NCBI GenBank assembly: GCA_018825765.1
Contig: JAHKAQ010000100.1
Coordinates: 1-16,554, forward strand
DNA length: 16,554 nt
Source: Patescibacteria group bacterium
GTDB taxonomy: Bacteria > Patescibacteriota > Minisyncoccia > CAIUEV01 > JAHKAQ01
Direction: 5' to 3'
Shown here: positions 1 to 7,789 of the stretch, piece after piece
Position numbering within the stretch: position 1 is the stretch's first letter
Layout of the letters: the number at the start of each line of letters is the position of its first letter
Translations under genes and position numbers: made by a program
The notes under the pieces: generated by a model
What the model saw: only the letters and a program-made list of their open reading frames with translations
Told to the model about the DNA's origin: nothing
The model's database searches: none

Positions 1-781
1 CCATGAAAAACCGGGCCGGATAAATATTAAACCACAGAAAAGCCAGAAGCCCGCCGCAAATCACCGCGCAAAAAGCCGCTAAATCAATCCTCTCCTGGAA
101 AAAAGCGATAAAAGTAAACGCCCCGTAAGCAATAAGAAGTATTCCCCCGTTCAAACCGTCCAACCCGTCCGTCTCGTTGGAAGAAACCGCCGTAGCCACA
201 ATCACCAAAACAAAATACAGCATATACCACCAGCCTATTTCCCAGTCCCCTAATCCCGGCAAGTGAATACTGCTGTATTCCAGCTTAAAATAAAACCACC
301 AGGCTCCCAGCAAAGCCACAGCGATTAGCCATAAAAAACGATACAAGAATTTCACTCCCTGGCCCTTGCCCCGACAGCTAAAATAATCATCCACCAGTCC
401 GATAAAACCCGTAGTCGCAAGAGCGAACATCGGCAGCCAGGTTTGCGAACGGCTCACAAAATTAAAATTTATCCAAAAATCATCACCGCTCAAAAAAGAC
501 ACCAGTAAAAACAATCCTCCCAAAATTAAAACCGTGCCCCAGACCAAAAGCCCGCCCATTAAAGGAGTGCCTTCTTTGCCTTTAGTGGCCGCTTTCGTCA
601 CCGGCGCCCTTTCCCCGCTTATAGTTTTTCTTTTAACCCTGGTTCGAAATCTCTTGTTATACAAAAACGCGGTCAAAACCGGCGCCAAAAGAATCGCTAA
701 CACAAAAGCAAAAAGACCAAGTAAAAACACTTTTATAACGTCAACATACAAAGGAACCGTTAAAATTTGCGCGAACTCCAT
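1..781 (-). CDS. mraY: MraY, phospho-N-acetylmuramoyl-pentapeptide-transferase (C-terminus cut by window edge)
   Basis: An open frame runs from an ATG (complement of 779-781) to the window edge, giving 260 codons with no stop. MraY moves phospho-MurNAc-pentapeptide from UDP to undecaprenyl phosphate, making lipid I at the inner face of the membrane. The translation is very hydrophobic. It carries the family signatures in order: KEGTPLMGG (69-77), the acidic VDDYF (130-134) that binds metal and the lipid carrier, NETDGLDGL (202-210), and FLWFNIYPARFFM at 248-260. In the family this last segment is followed by GDTGS, so the window cuts the gene just before that motif, and roughly 100 C-terminal residues lie outside. 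The gene starts about 40 bp after the carboxypeptidase gene on the same strand, so the two peptidoglycan genes are probably cotranscribed. No strong ribosome binding site is seen. Confidence 0.95.
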   Translation of the reverse strand, partial: MEFAQILTVPLYVDVIKVFLLGLFAFVLAILLAPVLTAFLYNKRFRTRVKRKTISGERAPVTKAATKGKEGTPLMGGLLVWGTVLILGGLFLLVSFLSGDDFWINFNFVSRSQTWLPMFALATTGFIGLVDDYFSCRGKGQGVKFLYRFLWLIAVALLGAWWFYFKLEYSSIHLPGLGDWEIGWWYMLYFVLVIVATAVSSNETDGLDGLNGGILLIAYGAFTFIAFFQERIDLAAFCAVICGGLLAFLWFNIYPARFFM

Positions 782-821
782 AAATTCGAATTAATCTGTT
801 ATAACTCCCACGAAAATTATC

Positions 822-1796
822 CTAATTCCAAATATAATTATCCAAGCTCCAATTTATCATTTGCTCCATTTCCTCCCATCGCATCTCCTGGCCGCTGTTT
901 AATAAAACTCCGATAACCTCCCTCTCTCCGCTTTTATCATGCATCGCCGCCATTAAACAATAACCCGCGTTATAAGTAAATCCGGTTTTCGCTCCTATTA
1001 CTCTGGGCGCTTTCGCTTCATCTTTTAAGTAAATATTCGTGTTCCCTACCCTGTGCTTTATTGTTCCATCACACGAACTTATTTCTAAAGGACCCGGCGT
1101 CCGCATTATTGTTCTTATCTTATCATTCTTTAGGGCATATTGCGTCATTTTAGCCATATCATAAGCGTTGGAAAAAGATTTTTCATCCTCCAGGCCGGAC
1201 GGCTCCTCAAAATGAGTGTCCAGCGCGCCAATTTCACGCGCCTTGTCATTCATAAGTTTCGTAAATTCCTCAATATTCCCGCTTACATGCTCGGCCAAAG
1301 CGATTGACGCCGCGTTATCCGAATTCATGAGCATCGCCTTGAATAAATCATCCGCTCTCACTTCTTCGTCCCACTTCAAATGAATGTTAGCTCCGCCGGA
1401 AAAAGCCGCTTTCTGGCTTATCTTAACCGGCTCTTTCCAGTCTTTTATTTCTTCCATTAAAACAATCGCTGTCATTATCTTGGTTAAACTGGCCAAAGGC
1501 ATTTTTTTCCGCTCGTCTTTAGAAAAAAGAATCTGACCGCTTTCTGCGTCAATCGCTACCGCTGAATGAGACCAGGAAAGAGGCGGCTTAGGATCCGCGT
1601 CCTCTTTCAGTTTTGGCACGCGCTTAAACTCTTCCAGCGCGACCTCGACCTGATTTATTTTATCAATTGCGAATTCCCTGGTTTCCACGATAGGCCCCCC
1701 GCCTAATTCCTGCTCCTGACCCGCTCTTTGATTGTCCAGGCCGGAAATAATCCAGATCCACGCCGCAAGTAAAGTTAACATAAAAAAATAATTCAA
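822..1796 (-). CDS. D-alanyl-D-alanine carboxypeptidase (PBP5-like, peptidase family S11)
   Basis: A 324-residue penicillin-binding-protein-type serine peptidase, expected to trim the terminal D-Ala from peptidoglycan stem peptides outside the membrane. All three active-site boxes are present: SLTK (103-106, nucleophile S103 and base K106), SDN (159-161) and KTG (270-272). Residues about 6-20 form a hydrophobic signal peptide or anchor, followed by a short linker. The catalytic domain starts near residue 75. The long beta-rich C-terminal domain of E. coli PBP5 is missing, so this is a compact form. The listed start is a TTG overlapping the scpB stop (TTGA), suggesting translational coupling. 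An ATG five codons in (at 1781) keeps a shorter hydrophobic segment and is an equally good start. mraY follows about 40 bp downstream. Confidence 0.92.
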   Translation of the reverse strand: MNYFFMLTLLAAWIWIISGLDNQRAGQEQELGGGPIVETREFAIDKINQVEVALEEFKRVPKLKEDADPKPPLSWSHSAVAIDAESGQILFSKDERKKMPLASLTKIMTAIVLMEEIKDWKEPVKISQKAAFSGGANIHLKWDEEVRADDLFKAMLMNSDNAASIALAEHVSGNIEEFTKLMNDKAREIGALDTHFEEPSGLEDEKSFSNAYDMAKMTQYALKNDKIRTIMRTPGPLEISSCDGTIKHRVGNTNIYLKDEAKAPRVIGAKTGFTYNAGYCLMAAMHDKSGEREVIGVLLNSGQEMRWEEMEQMINWSLDNYIWN

Positions 1797-2341
1797 GAAT
1801 TACGTAAAAAAGACTCAATCCGCCCATCGTTCCGCATTTTTTCATATTTTGGCAAATCTTCCAATTTTTTTACCCCAGCCAGCCGAAAAAAACTCAAAGT
1901 CGGCCTGAATCCGCTCAAACCATTCTTGTCTTTTTTTTCAATCAATCCTTTTATCATCAAACTCCTTACTGTTTGTGTTGAATTTACTCCTCTTATTAGC
2001 TCTATTTCCTCTTTTGTGGCCCATCCCCTGTAAGCCACCACCGCTAACGCCTCCATTGAAGCCCGGCCCAGCTTTCCCTTAACCTGACTCTTTAAAAATT
2101 TCTCCACAAAAAAAGCACTTTCCGCGCTTGTCACAAGCTGCAACTTACCCTGCCCTGAGATTATAGTTAATCCCAATCCTCGCAAATCATTCCCGGCCTG
2201 TTTTACCGCCATGTTAAATCCCTTCTTTTCCGCCTCCAAAATTTTCCGTAACTTTCTCCTTGAAACTTCAATCCCCGAACTAAAAAGCACTGCTATTATC
2301 GCTTGCTTCAACTTGCCCCTGGCTTTCAATTTGTGATCCAT
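1793..2341 (-). CDS. scpB: ScpB, segregation and condensation protein B
   Basis: A 182-residue winged-helix protein matching ScpB, the kleisin-binding (Kite) subunit of the bacterial SMC condensin. The N-terminal part (about 10-75) fits the first winged helix. The second contains the well-conserved stretch around residues 93-122: LGRASMEALAVVAYRG, then the TKEEIELIRGVN segment. ScpA is encoded nearby on the same strand, as is usual, although a membrane-protein gene sits between them. The ATG start overlaps the 3' end of that gene by 62 bp in another frame. Homology begins at about residue 10, so a start much further in would damage the fold, and TTG codons at positions 5 and 11 are the only alternatives. 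It ends with TGA overlapping the carboxypeptidase start. Confidence 0.92.
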   Translation of the reverse strand: MDHKLKARGKLKQAIIAVLFSSGIEVSRRKLRKILEAEKKGFNMAVKQAGNDLRGLGLTIISGQGKLQLVTSAESAFFVEKFLKSQVKGKLGRASMEALAVVAYRGWATKEEIELIRGVNSTQTVRSLMIKGLIEKKDKNGLSGFRPTLSFFRLAGVKKLEDLPKYEKMRNDGRIESFLRNS

Positions 2342-3509
2342 TTTCTAATAATAAGCTCAAAATAAGCGTTTCAAAACCCTGGCTTGTGGCAATCACCACC
2401 CCGTCATCGACTATTCCATAATCAAGTGAGACTGTCCCGTCCTCAATAAAATTCACAAACCTTCGTTCATTGTCTATGGAACTGTTTTTAAATAATTTGC
2501 TGTTAGTTAAATACGCTTCGTTGCCGCCAAAATACATCGGCGCGAAATCACTTACCAGAGTCTCTTCCCAGCTTTTTAAAACCTCGATCGTTACATTATT
2601 TTCCGCTCCAAAAGCCAAAAACAAACCCATTCTTATCTTATTTTCAGTCACAACCTCATCCGGCTCCACATAAAGCATCAAACAGTAATCCAATAAGTTT
2701 CTGCCCCACTTCTCTTCCCATCCAGGCATCAAACCTAACTCCATTATGTCCATGGCCCGGCCAAAATCAACCATTTCTCCATTCTCATCCAAAACCTTCA
2801 AAAAATAAACCTTATGTTTTTCCAGTATCGGCAAATTCGCTTCTATAAACTCGTAAATATCCTCCTTTAATAACTCCCGCTGTATCGCTGTTTTTTCAAA
2901 TTCAAGTTCGCCCACCTTGCCCGACTCAATCAATTTATCTAAAGCAAGCTCTGGGCGGCTAACTTCCTGCTCTTGCTCGTAATCAACCGGCTCTTTCTCT
3001 TTTCCCAAACCACCGATTATCTCTTTTCCTGTTTCTATAAAATCACTAATCGCTCCCTGTCTTAAAGAATTCTCCAAACTTGGCCAAAAGTACACCACTC
3101 CCGCGCCTAAAACCAAAACAAAAAAAATAAGCGTTATAGTAAAAATATTTCCCTTAAACATTTCCGCCGCGCCTGAAGTGTTTTCTATCACCGCGTCAGC
3201 TTCAGGCAACTGTTCTTCTTCTTTTACCGCCGCTCCAATAATCCCCTTTTTTTTCCCGTCTAATTTATTCAAAAAGAAATCTTTCAAAACTTTACCCCAC
3301 GACTTAACCGTCTTTTGCGGAACATTTTTCAATTTCACCTCTGATACACTTTTGCGCCCATAATTACCAGCGTCTATTTCAAAAAATTCAAACGGCTCTT
3401 TTTCTTTTCCCTTTAAAAAACTATCTAAACGGTCAAAATAAATCAGCTCAATCCCGATTCTTTCTGCCGCGGCCTGCGCGTTCGAGCCTGATTGTCGTTT
3501 ACTCTCCAT
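2280..3509 (-). CDS. single-pass membrane protein of unknown function, between scpA and scpB
   Basis: 409 residues from an ATG, not recognised as a known family. Residues 1-118 are hydrophilic and probably cytoplasmic, with a lysine-rich patch at 61-90. A single strong transmembrane segment follows at about 120-143. The remaining ~265 residues would face outside and are acidic and mixed alpha/beta, ending in a low-complexity Ser/Gln/Glu tail. No signal-peptide cleavage site, catalytic motif or cysteine pattern stands out. The 3' end overlaps scpB by 62 bp in another frame, and 38 bp separate it from scpA upstream, so it is embedded in the scp operon. The topology suggests an envelope protein linked by position to chromosome condensation or division, but that is inference from location only. 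Confidence 0.8.
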   Translation of the reverse strand: MESKRQSGSNAQAAAERIGIELIYFDRLDSFLKGKEKEPFEFFEIDAGNYGRKSVSEVKLKNVPQKTVKSWGKVLKDFFLNKLDGKKKGIIGAAVKEEEQLPEADAVIENTSGAAEMFKGNIFTITLIFFVLVLGAGVVYFWPSLENSLRQGAISDFIETGKEIIGGLGKEKEPVDYEQEQEVSRPELALDKLIESGKVGELEFEKTAIQRELLKEDIYEFIEANLPILEKHKVYFLKVLDENGEMVDFGRAMDIMELGLMPGWEEKWGRNLLDYCLMLYVEPDEVVTENKIRMGLFLAFGAENNVTIEVLKSWEETLVSDFAPMYFGGNEAYLTNSKLFKNSSIDNERRFVNFIEDGTVSLDYGIVDDGVVIATSQGFETLILSLLLENGSQIESQGQVEASDNSSAF

Positions 3510-3547
3510 TTTTGTTTTTTATTTCCATTTTATTGGCGGCGGATCCT

Positions 3548-4252
3548 CTATTTCAGCCTTATTCTTGACACTCTTATGTCCCCCAGAAAGCTTCGCTGAA
3601 AAAACCTCGCCTCTTTTTTCCTGGTTAGCTCTAAAATTGCCAAAAAGGCCAACACCCGCTCTATTTTGTTCGTTGAACGAAAAACACTGAAAAAAGAAAA
3701 ATTAGAAACCTTTTTCAGTCTTTCTCTTACAGCGCTTATAATCTTTGCCATTCTTATCCTGGCTTTCACTTTCTCTTGCTTTAGAATACACGATTCCGGT
3801 AATCTCTTCAATATGCCTAAATATCTCTCCAGCAGGACTTGTTTGCTAATTTTTTTATGCTTTACGAAAAAATATTTTTTACTTTCTAAAATCGCCAACG
3901 GCCGTTGCCGCAACATTTTTTTCCCCATAATTTTCTCCAAATCACGGGCCGCGTTCCTGAATTTCTCGTAAATCTTTATCCTTTGCTCTAAACTTTCCAT
4001 CTCCTCCTTACCTGTCCCTTGTATTTCAGGAATCGCGATAAGATAAGCTGATTTAATGTAAACCAGCTTGGAAGCGATTTCCAAAAAATCAGCTATCTCA
4101 TTCGCTTTCACTTTATTCTCCCTGATATATTCTAAATATTGATCAGCCACCGAAACCAGCGCGATTTTATTTATATCCAATCCCCGCTTTTCAATCAACT
4201 CCAAAACAAGTCCTAAAGGACCTGTGTAATTAGCTATTTTTATATATTTCAC
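3548..4252 (-). CDS. scpA: ScpA, segregation and condensation protein A (kleisin)
   Basis: A 234-residue kleisin that bridges the SMC head domains and binds ScpB. The N-terminus has the typical start YTGPLGLVLELIEKRGLDI (8-26), then ADQYLEYI and the helix ADFLEIASKLVYIKSAYLI. These correspond to the canonical pattern F-x-GPLDLLL...DQYL...EFLVMA...LLxIKS. The C-terminal part (about 195-234) is a small winged helix including KIERVLAFLAILEL, which contacts the SMC head. The central linker is charged and poorly conserved, as usual. The start codon is GTG (complement of 4250-4252), preceded by a weak AGG. It begins one base after the response-regulator stop, indicating tight cotranscription. The length is near the family norm. 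Confidence 0.93.
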   Translation of the reverse strand: MKYIKIANYTGPLGLVLELIEKRGLDINKIALVSVADQYLEYIRENKVKANEIADFLEIASKLVYIKSAYLIAIPEIQGTGKEEMESLEQRIKIYEKFRNAARDLEKIMGKKMLRQRPLAILESKKYFFVKHKKISKQVLLERYLGILKRLPESCILKQEKVKARIRMAKIISAVRERLKKVSNFSFFSVFRSTNKIERVLAFLAILELTRKKEARFFQRSFLGDIRVSRIRLK

Positions 4253-4253
4253 C

Positions 4254-4634
4254 CTATTTTATATATTCTCTTATTTTTTCCGCCAGTTGGCTTAAATCAA
4301 AATTGGATTTAACCAAAAAATCAGCCGCTCCCAGCTCCATTGCCTTTCTTTTCTCGCTCTCCTGGCTTATGTTCGAAGTAATAACCACCTTAATATCTTT
4401 AGTTTCCGGATCCTCTTTTAAAAAACTTAGCGCCTGGAATCCATCAATTTCAGGCATTACTAAATCAAGCAGAATCAAATCCGGCTTCTTGCTTTTCGCT
4501 TCTCGCATTGCTTGCTTCCCGTCTTTTACGAAAATCAATTCAAAATCCCCCTTTTCAAATTTCTTTTTATAGATCTCTATAAGCATCTCATCGTCCTCCA
4601 CGATTAAAATTTTTCGTTTTACGTGTTCGTTCAT
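4254..4634 (-). CDS. stand-alone CheY-like response regulator receiver domain
   Basis: 126 residues making one complete receiver domain with no output domain. The phosphorylation machinery is intact: acidic pair D14/D15 after KILIVE, phosphoacceptor D57 in LILLDLVMP, T86 in VVITSN and K109 in DFLVKS. Such proteins take a phosphoryl group from a histidine kinase and act by protein-protein contact. No kinase, DNA-binding domain or enzymatic output is encoded in this window, so its partner is unknown. It sits between tsf (3 bp gap) and scpA (1 bp gap), which makes constitutive coexpression with translation and condensation genes likely. It could act as a pole or division-site signalling adaptor, but nothing in the sequence shows that. 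Confidence 0.93.
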   Translation of the reverse strand: MNEHVKRKILIVEDDEMLIEIYKKKFEKGDFELIFVKDGKQAMREAKSKKPDLILLDLVMPEIDGFQALSFLKEDPETKDIKVVITSNISQESEKRKAMELGAADFLVKSNFDLSQLAEKIREYIK

Positions 4635-4637
4635 TTT

Positions 4638-5111
4638 TTATAACTCGTATCGAATAAACTCTCCTATTTTTATATTCTCTCCCAACTTATTTATTTTATC
4701 TTTCAATAAATCTCCCACGGTTATTTGAGGATCTTTTATAAATTCCTGTAAAAGCAGAGCATTTTCTTTATCAGCGCCTTTGTCCAAATATTTCGGGTCA
4801 GTCGCCGCTATCTGCATGGCTATATCATGGCCCAGCTCCTGAAACTCACTATTTTTCGAAACAAAATCCGTTTCAGTATACAATTTTAACAAAACTCCGA
4901 TCTTCCCGTTGCCATGTATGTAAGAAAAAATCATTCCTTCTTTCACGCTCCTTTGTGATTTTTTCTCCGCGCCGGCTTGTCCCTGCTTCCTAAGTTCAAG
5001 CACCGCTTTATCCAAATCCCCCTGAACCGCGGTCAAAGCTTCTTTGCACTTCATAACGCTTACTCCGGTCATTTGTCTTAATTTTTGAACTATTTTCGCG
5101 TCAATCTTCAT
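4638..5111 (-). CDS. tsf: EF-Ts, translation elongation factor Ts (short form)
   Basis: EF-Ts catalyses GDP-GTP exchange on EF-Tu. The 157-residue product begins with the UBA-like N-terminal domain (IVQKLRQMTGVSVMKCKEAL, 7-26). It then has the core with the EF-Tu-contacting motif TDFV at 81-84, within LYTETDFVSKNSEF. It is much shorter than the ~283 residues of E. coli EF-Ts because the second core subdomain and coiled coil are missing; short forms of this type are known from Thermus and CPR bacteria. It follows rpsB by 6 bp, the usual rpsB-tsf order. An AGAAGG lies upstream inside the end of rpsB, somewhat far from the ATG. Confidence 0.95.
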   Translation of the reverse strand: MKIDAKIVQKLRQMTGVSVMKCKEALTAVQGDLDKAVLELRKQGQAGAEKKSQRSVKEGMIFSYIHGNGKIGVLLKLYTETDFVSKNSEFQELGHDIAMQIAATDPKYLDKGADKENALLLQEFIKDPQITVGDLLKDKINKLGENIKIGEFIRYEL

Positions 5112-5117
5112 CTATTT

Positions 5118-5894
5118 TTATTTACCTTCTGGCTCTCTTCCTGGCTTTACCTCGGCAACTTTTGCCGCGATTAAAGCTAAAAGAAATCTTAAAGATTTTA
5201 CCGCGTCATCATTGGCTGGAATCGGATAATCAACGTCACAAGGATCAGCGTTAGTATCAACCAGGGCAACCACCGGAATCCCCACTCTCTTGGCTTCTTT
5301 TACCGCCAAACTATCAAAAACAGAATCCACCACAAAAACCACGCCGGGCAATTGCTTCATGTTTTTTATCCCTCCCATTTTTTCATTAAAACTCTCTATC
5401 TTTTCTCGAAATTTCGCCTGTTCTTTTTTTGTATATTTCTTTAATTCCCCTTTTTGCTCCAAATCTTCTATTGTTAGTAATTTATTTATCCTGGTTTTTA
5501 ACACTTCAAAATTAGTTAAAGTTCCCCCCAGCCATCTTTCAACCACGTAAGGCATTTTACAATGTTCAGCCGCTTCTTTTACCAAGTCTTTGGCCTGTCT
5601 TTTTGTCCCTACAAATAAAATCTCCTCTCCCCTTTTTATCCTTTCTTCTAAAAAAGAAACAGCGCTTCCAAGCCTTTCCCTGGTCTTTTCCAAATCAATA
5701 ATATGCACTCCCTCTTTCAGGGTAAAAATATATCCTCCCATTCTGGGATTCCAGCGAGTCTTTTGGTGACCAAAATGCACTCCCATTTTCAACATTTCCT
5801 CTAAAGTTATATCACTCGCTTCCTGATCTTTAAATTTTTCAATCAAACCCAAAAGTTCACTCTTTGCTTCTTGTTTTTGAGCCTTTTTTATCAT
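5118..5894 (-). CDS. rpsB: 30S ribosomal protein S2
   Basis: 258 residues with clear S2 signatures: MLKMGVHFGHQKTRWNPRM near 29-47, then the YIFTLKEGVHIIDLEKT block, FVGTKRQAKDLV, the RWLGGTLTNF block, and near the end PVVALVDTNADPCDVDYPIPAND. S2 binds late to the 30S neck. Compared with E. coli S2 there is an N-terminal extension of roughly 20 charged residues before the conserved core. The ATG start is supported by an AGGGAA ribosome binding site 5-6 bases upstream. It starts 68 bp after tRNA-Thr on the same strand and is followed by tsf. I see no convincing S2 autoregulatory leader structure in the short 5' region. Confidence 0.97.
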   Translation of the reverse strand: MIKKAQKQEAKSELLGLIEKFKDQEASDITLEEMLKMGVHFGHQKTRWNPRMGGYIFTLKEGVHIIDLEKTRERLGSAVSFLEERIKRGEEILFVGTKRQAKDLVKEAAEHCKMPYVVERWLGGTLTNFEVLKTRINKLLTIEDLEQKGELKKYTKKEQAKFREKIESFNEKMGGIKNMKQLPGVVFVVDSVFDSLAVKEAKRVGIPVVALVDTNADPCDVDYPIPANDDAVKSLRFLLALIAAKVAEVKPGREPEGK

Positions 5895-5932
5895 AAATTT
5901 CCCTATTTTATTTAATTACAACAGTTTGTAAA

Positions 5933-5959
5933 ATTATCATTATAACCGCAAAAATGCAA
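5933..5959 (-). promoter_or_regulatory. possible rpsB-tsf promoter
   Basis: Between tRNA-Thr and rpsB the minus strand reads TTGCAT (5954-5959) and then two overlapping -10-like hexamers, TATAAT (5939-5944) and GATAAT (5933-5938). TTGCAT to GATAAT is spaced 15 bp, a little short. TATAAT matches the consensus perfectly but has no good -35 at 16-18 bp and no TG extension. This is the only consensus-like promoter I found in the housekeeping string. Function is inferred from sequence alone, and readthrough from the upstream genes may also drive rpsB. Confidence 0.4.
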
Positions 5960-5962
5960 GTG

Positions 5963-6035
5963 AGCCGATACGCGGAGTTGAACCGCGGACCTACGCCTTA
6001 CCATGGCGTTGCTCTACCAACTGAGCTATATCGGC
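5963..6035 (-). tRNA. tRNA-Thr (anticodon GGT)
   Basis: On the minus strand the 73 nt fold as a canonical cloverleaf. The acceptor stem is GCCGATA paired with TATCGGC. Then come a D arm (GCTC...GAGC), the anticodon stem ACGCC/GGCGT with loop ATGGTAA (anticodon GGT, reading ACC and ACU), a T arm CGCGG/CCGCG with loop TTCAACT, and discriminator base T. The next bases are CAC, so the CCA end is not encoded and must be added by nucleotidyltransferase. The first 10 bases overlap the end of the upstream TPR protein gene. Confidence 0.96.
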
Positions 6036-6847
6036 TTTTGTTCTTCAAGCTCCTTGATAATCTTCTTCGCCGATATATTTCCCTTATTTATCTTCAGCGC
6101 CTGACTAAGCGAAGCCCTCGCGTCTCCTAAATTGCCTGAATCCCGATACAACCTGCCCAAAGCCACGTAAGCCTGATCATCTCTGGGGTTTATGGCAATC
6201 TTTTTTATCAATACCTTCTCCTGTCTTTCAAACATTACCTTTCGTGCCTCTGCGATATTAATGTTTCTAACCGGCATTTTAAAAAAACCCGGTTTTCGCG
6301 AAAATGTCGGCTTTGTTTTTAAAGTATCGCTTGGAACTCGCTCCTTTCTCCTTAAATTTATCTTTTTTCTGATATTTGCCAAGCCAAACCCGAATTTCTT
6401 CTTCTCTTGCTTTCTCCTGTCTTTTTCCAGATCCTCTTCTTTCTCCTGTTCTTCTTTTATCTTCTCCCCGGCCTGATCTTTGTCTTTATCTTTCTCCGCC
6501 TGCTTCTCTGAAAAATTCCCGAATCCAACCCGGTCTCTGCCCTTCTCAAACTGACCATTACCATTTTCCTTTTCCCTTTTTCTCTGCAAACTCCTTATCA
6601 CCTCCATCAATTTCGCGTCACTTCTGGATATAAAAATCTTTACTGTCCGAAGTAATTTTTCCAGCCTTCTTGATAATTTCTCCTTAAAATCTTTATTTTC
6701 CTGTTGCTCTGATACTTTTTCTTGCCTTAAAGTTTCTTTATCCAAATCTTTTAAGGAATTTGGCACCTTTCTCCCAACTAGCACCAATAAAGCTCCGGCC
6801 GAAATAACCATAATAAGTTGTGGAATATATTCCTCAATCATAAACAC
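6026..6847 (-). CDS. membrane-anchored protein with charged linker and C-terminal TPR-like repeats
   Basis: 273 residues. The N-terminus has one hydrophobic segment (about 8-25), likely a membrane anchor. A long, very charged Lys/Glu/Arg-rich middle (about 30-190) is probably disordered or coiled. The last ~75 residues look like tetratricopeptide repeats: AYVALGRLYRDSGNLGDA and a following ASLSQALKINKGN match the TPR pattern with its A/G/Y/A positions. TPRs mediate protein contacts, so an envelope scaffold is plausible, but no family is recognised. It starts 4 bp after ftsX and is probably cotranscribed with ftsEX. Its TAG stop (6026-6028) lies inside the tRNA-Thr gene at tRNA bases 8-10. An ATG two codons in is an alternative start. 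Confidence 0.8.
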   Translation of the reverse strand: MFMIEEYIPQLIMVISAGALLVLVGRKVPNSLKDLDKETLRQEKVSEQQENKDFKEKLSRRLEKLLRTVKIFISRSDAKLMEVIRSLQRKREKENGNGQFEKGRDRVGFGNFSEKQAEKDKDKDQAGEKIKEEQEKEEDLEKDRRKQEKKKFGFGLANIRKKINLRRKERVPSDTLKTKPTFSRKPGFFKMPVRNINIAEARKVMFERQEKVLIKKIAINPRDDQAYVALGRLYRDSGNLGDARASLSQALKINKGNISAKKIIKELEEQKPI

Positions 6848-6851
6848 TCCT

Positions 6852-7760
6852 TTAAGCTCTTAAATATCTTCGTATGGCGATAAAACTGCTCACCGCTCCC
6901 ATCAACACTCCTCCTGAAATCTCAATTCCTAAAACATATATAAAATTTTGATTAAGCAATTCCACCAGATCCAATTGCAGTCCGGAACTTACGAAAAAAG
7001 GAGCCAAATAGCTTGCCAGCGGATACCAGCACACTGATACCAGAAGAGCCGCAAATAATCCATACAATATACCTTCGGTGATAAATGGCAAGCGCACAAA
7101 CCAATTGCTGGCTCCCACCAATCTCATTATTTCCACTTCAGCCCTGTAAGTATACATTGTTAATCTTATAGAATTAAACGTAACCAAAACCGACACCGCC
7201 ACCAGGGTCAAAATAATCAAAAACCCTACCTTTTTTATTGACTTTATAATCTTATTCAAACGCTCAATCTCACCGCGATGGTCTGAATAATCCATTTTTG
7301 AGATCAAATCCTTATATTTACCGGCTATCAGCTTGTTCTCAATCGATTCATACTTGCTTGGATCGTAAACTAAAATACTAAGCGAAGCCTCCAGCGGATT
7401 TTCCCTGATTTCACGCAACGACTCAACTATCACTTCATTATTTTGGTATTTCTCCCTAAGCATCATCAGAGCGTCGTCTCTGGAAGTATATTCAACTTTT
7501 TTCACTTCAGGCATAATTTCCAGATCTTTTTTCACCTCATCGATTTTTTCCTGACTGGCATTTGTCTTAAAATAAACACTAACGCTGATTTTATCCTGGA
7601 TCTCTCCCAAAACATAACTGGACACAAACAATAAACCCAAAAGAATGCTCGTAATAAACAAGGTAAGTCCTATAACGCTTGTTGTGGCGATACTCAGCCA
7701 GCCGTTTCTCACGAAATTTTTCAAACCCGCCTTTATCGCTCGGTGAAAACTAGCATCCAT
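6852..7760 (-). CDS. ftsX: FtsX, cell-division ABC transporter-like membrane subunit
   Basis: 302 residues with FtsX architecture. A cytoplasmic N-terminus is followed by a transmembrane helix (about 22-50), an extracellular domain (51-176), then three more helices (about 177-198, 228-252, 274-296). The conserved coupling segment EVEIMRLVGAS (208-218) contacts FtsE. FtsEX does not move a substrate; it couples ATP hydrolysis to activation of peptidoglycan hydrolases at the division septum. The ATG lies 29 bp after ftsE on the same strand. The outside domain is the expected docking site for a hydrolase or adaptor, which is not identifiable here, although the TPR membrane protein directly downstream is a positional candidate. 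Confidence 0.94.
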   Translation of the reverse strand: MDASFHRAIKAGLKNFVRNGWLSIATTSVIGLTLFITSILLGLLFVSSYVLGEIQDKISVSVYFKTNASQEKIDEVKKDLEIMPEVKKVEYTSRDDALMMLREKYQNNEVIVESLREIRENPLEASLSILVYDPSKYESIENKLIAGKYKDLISKMDYSDHRGEIERLNKIIKSIKKVGFLIILTLVAVSVLVTFNSIRLTMYTYRAEVEIMRLVGASNWFVRLPFITEGILYGLFAALLVSVCWYPLASYLAPFFVSSGLQLDLVELLNQNFIYVLGIEISGGVLMGAVSSFIAIRRYLRA

Positions 7761-7789
7761 AAATTTTATATAATCTTGTTTTTAACGCT

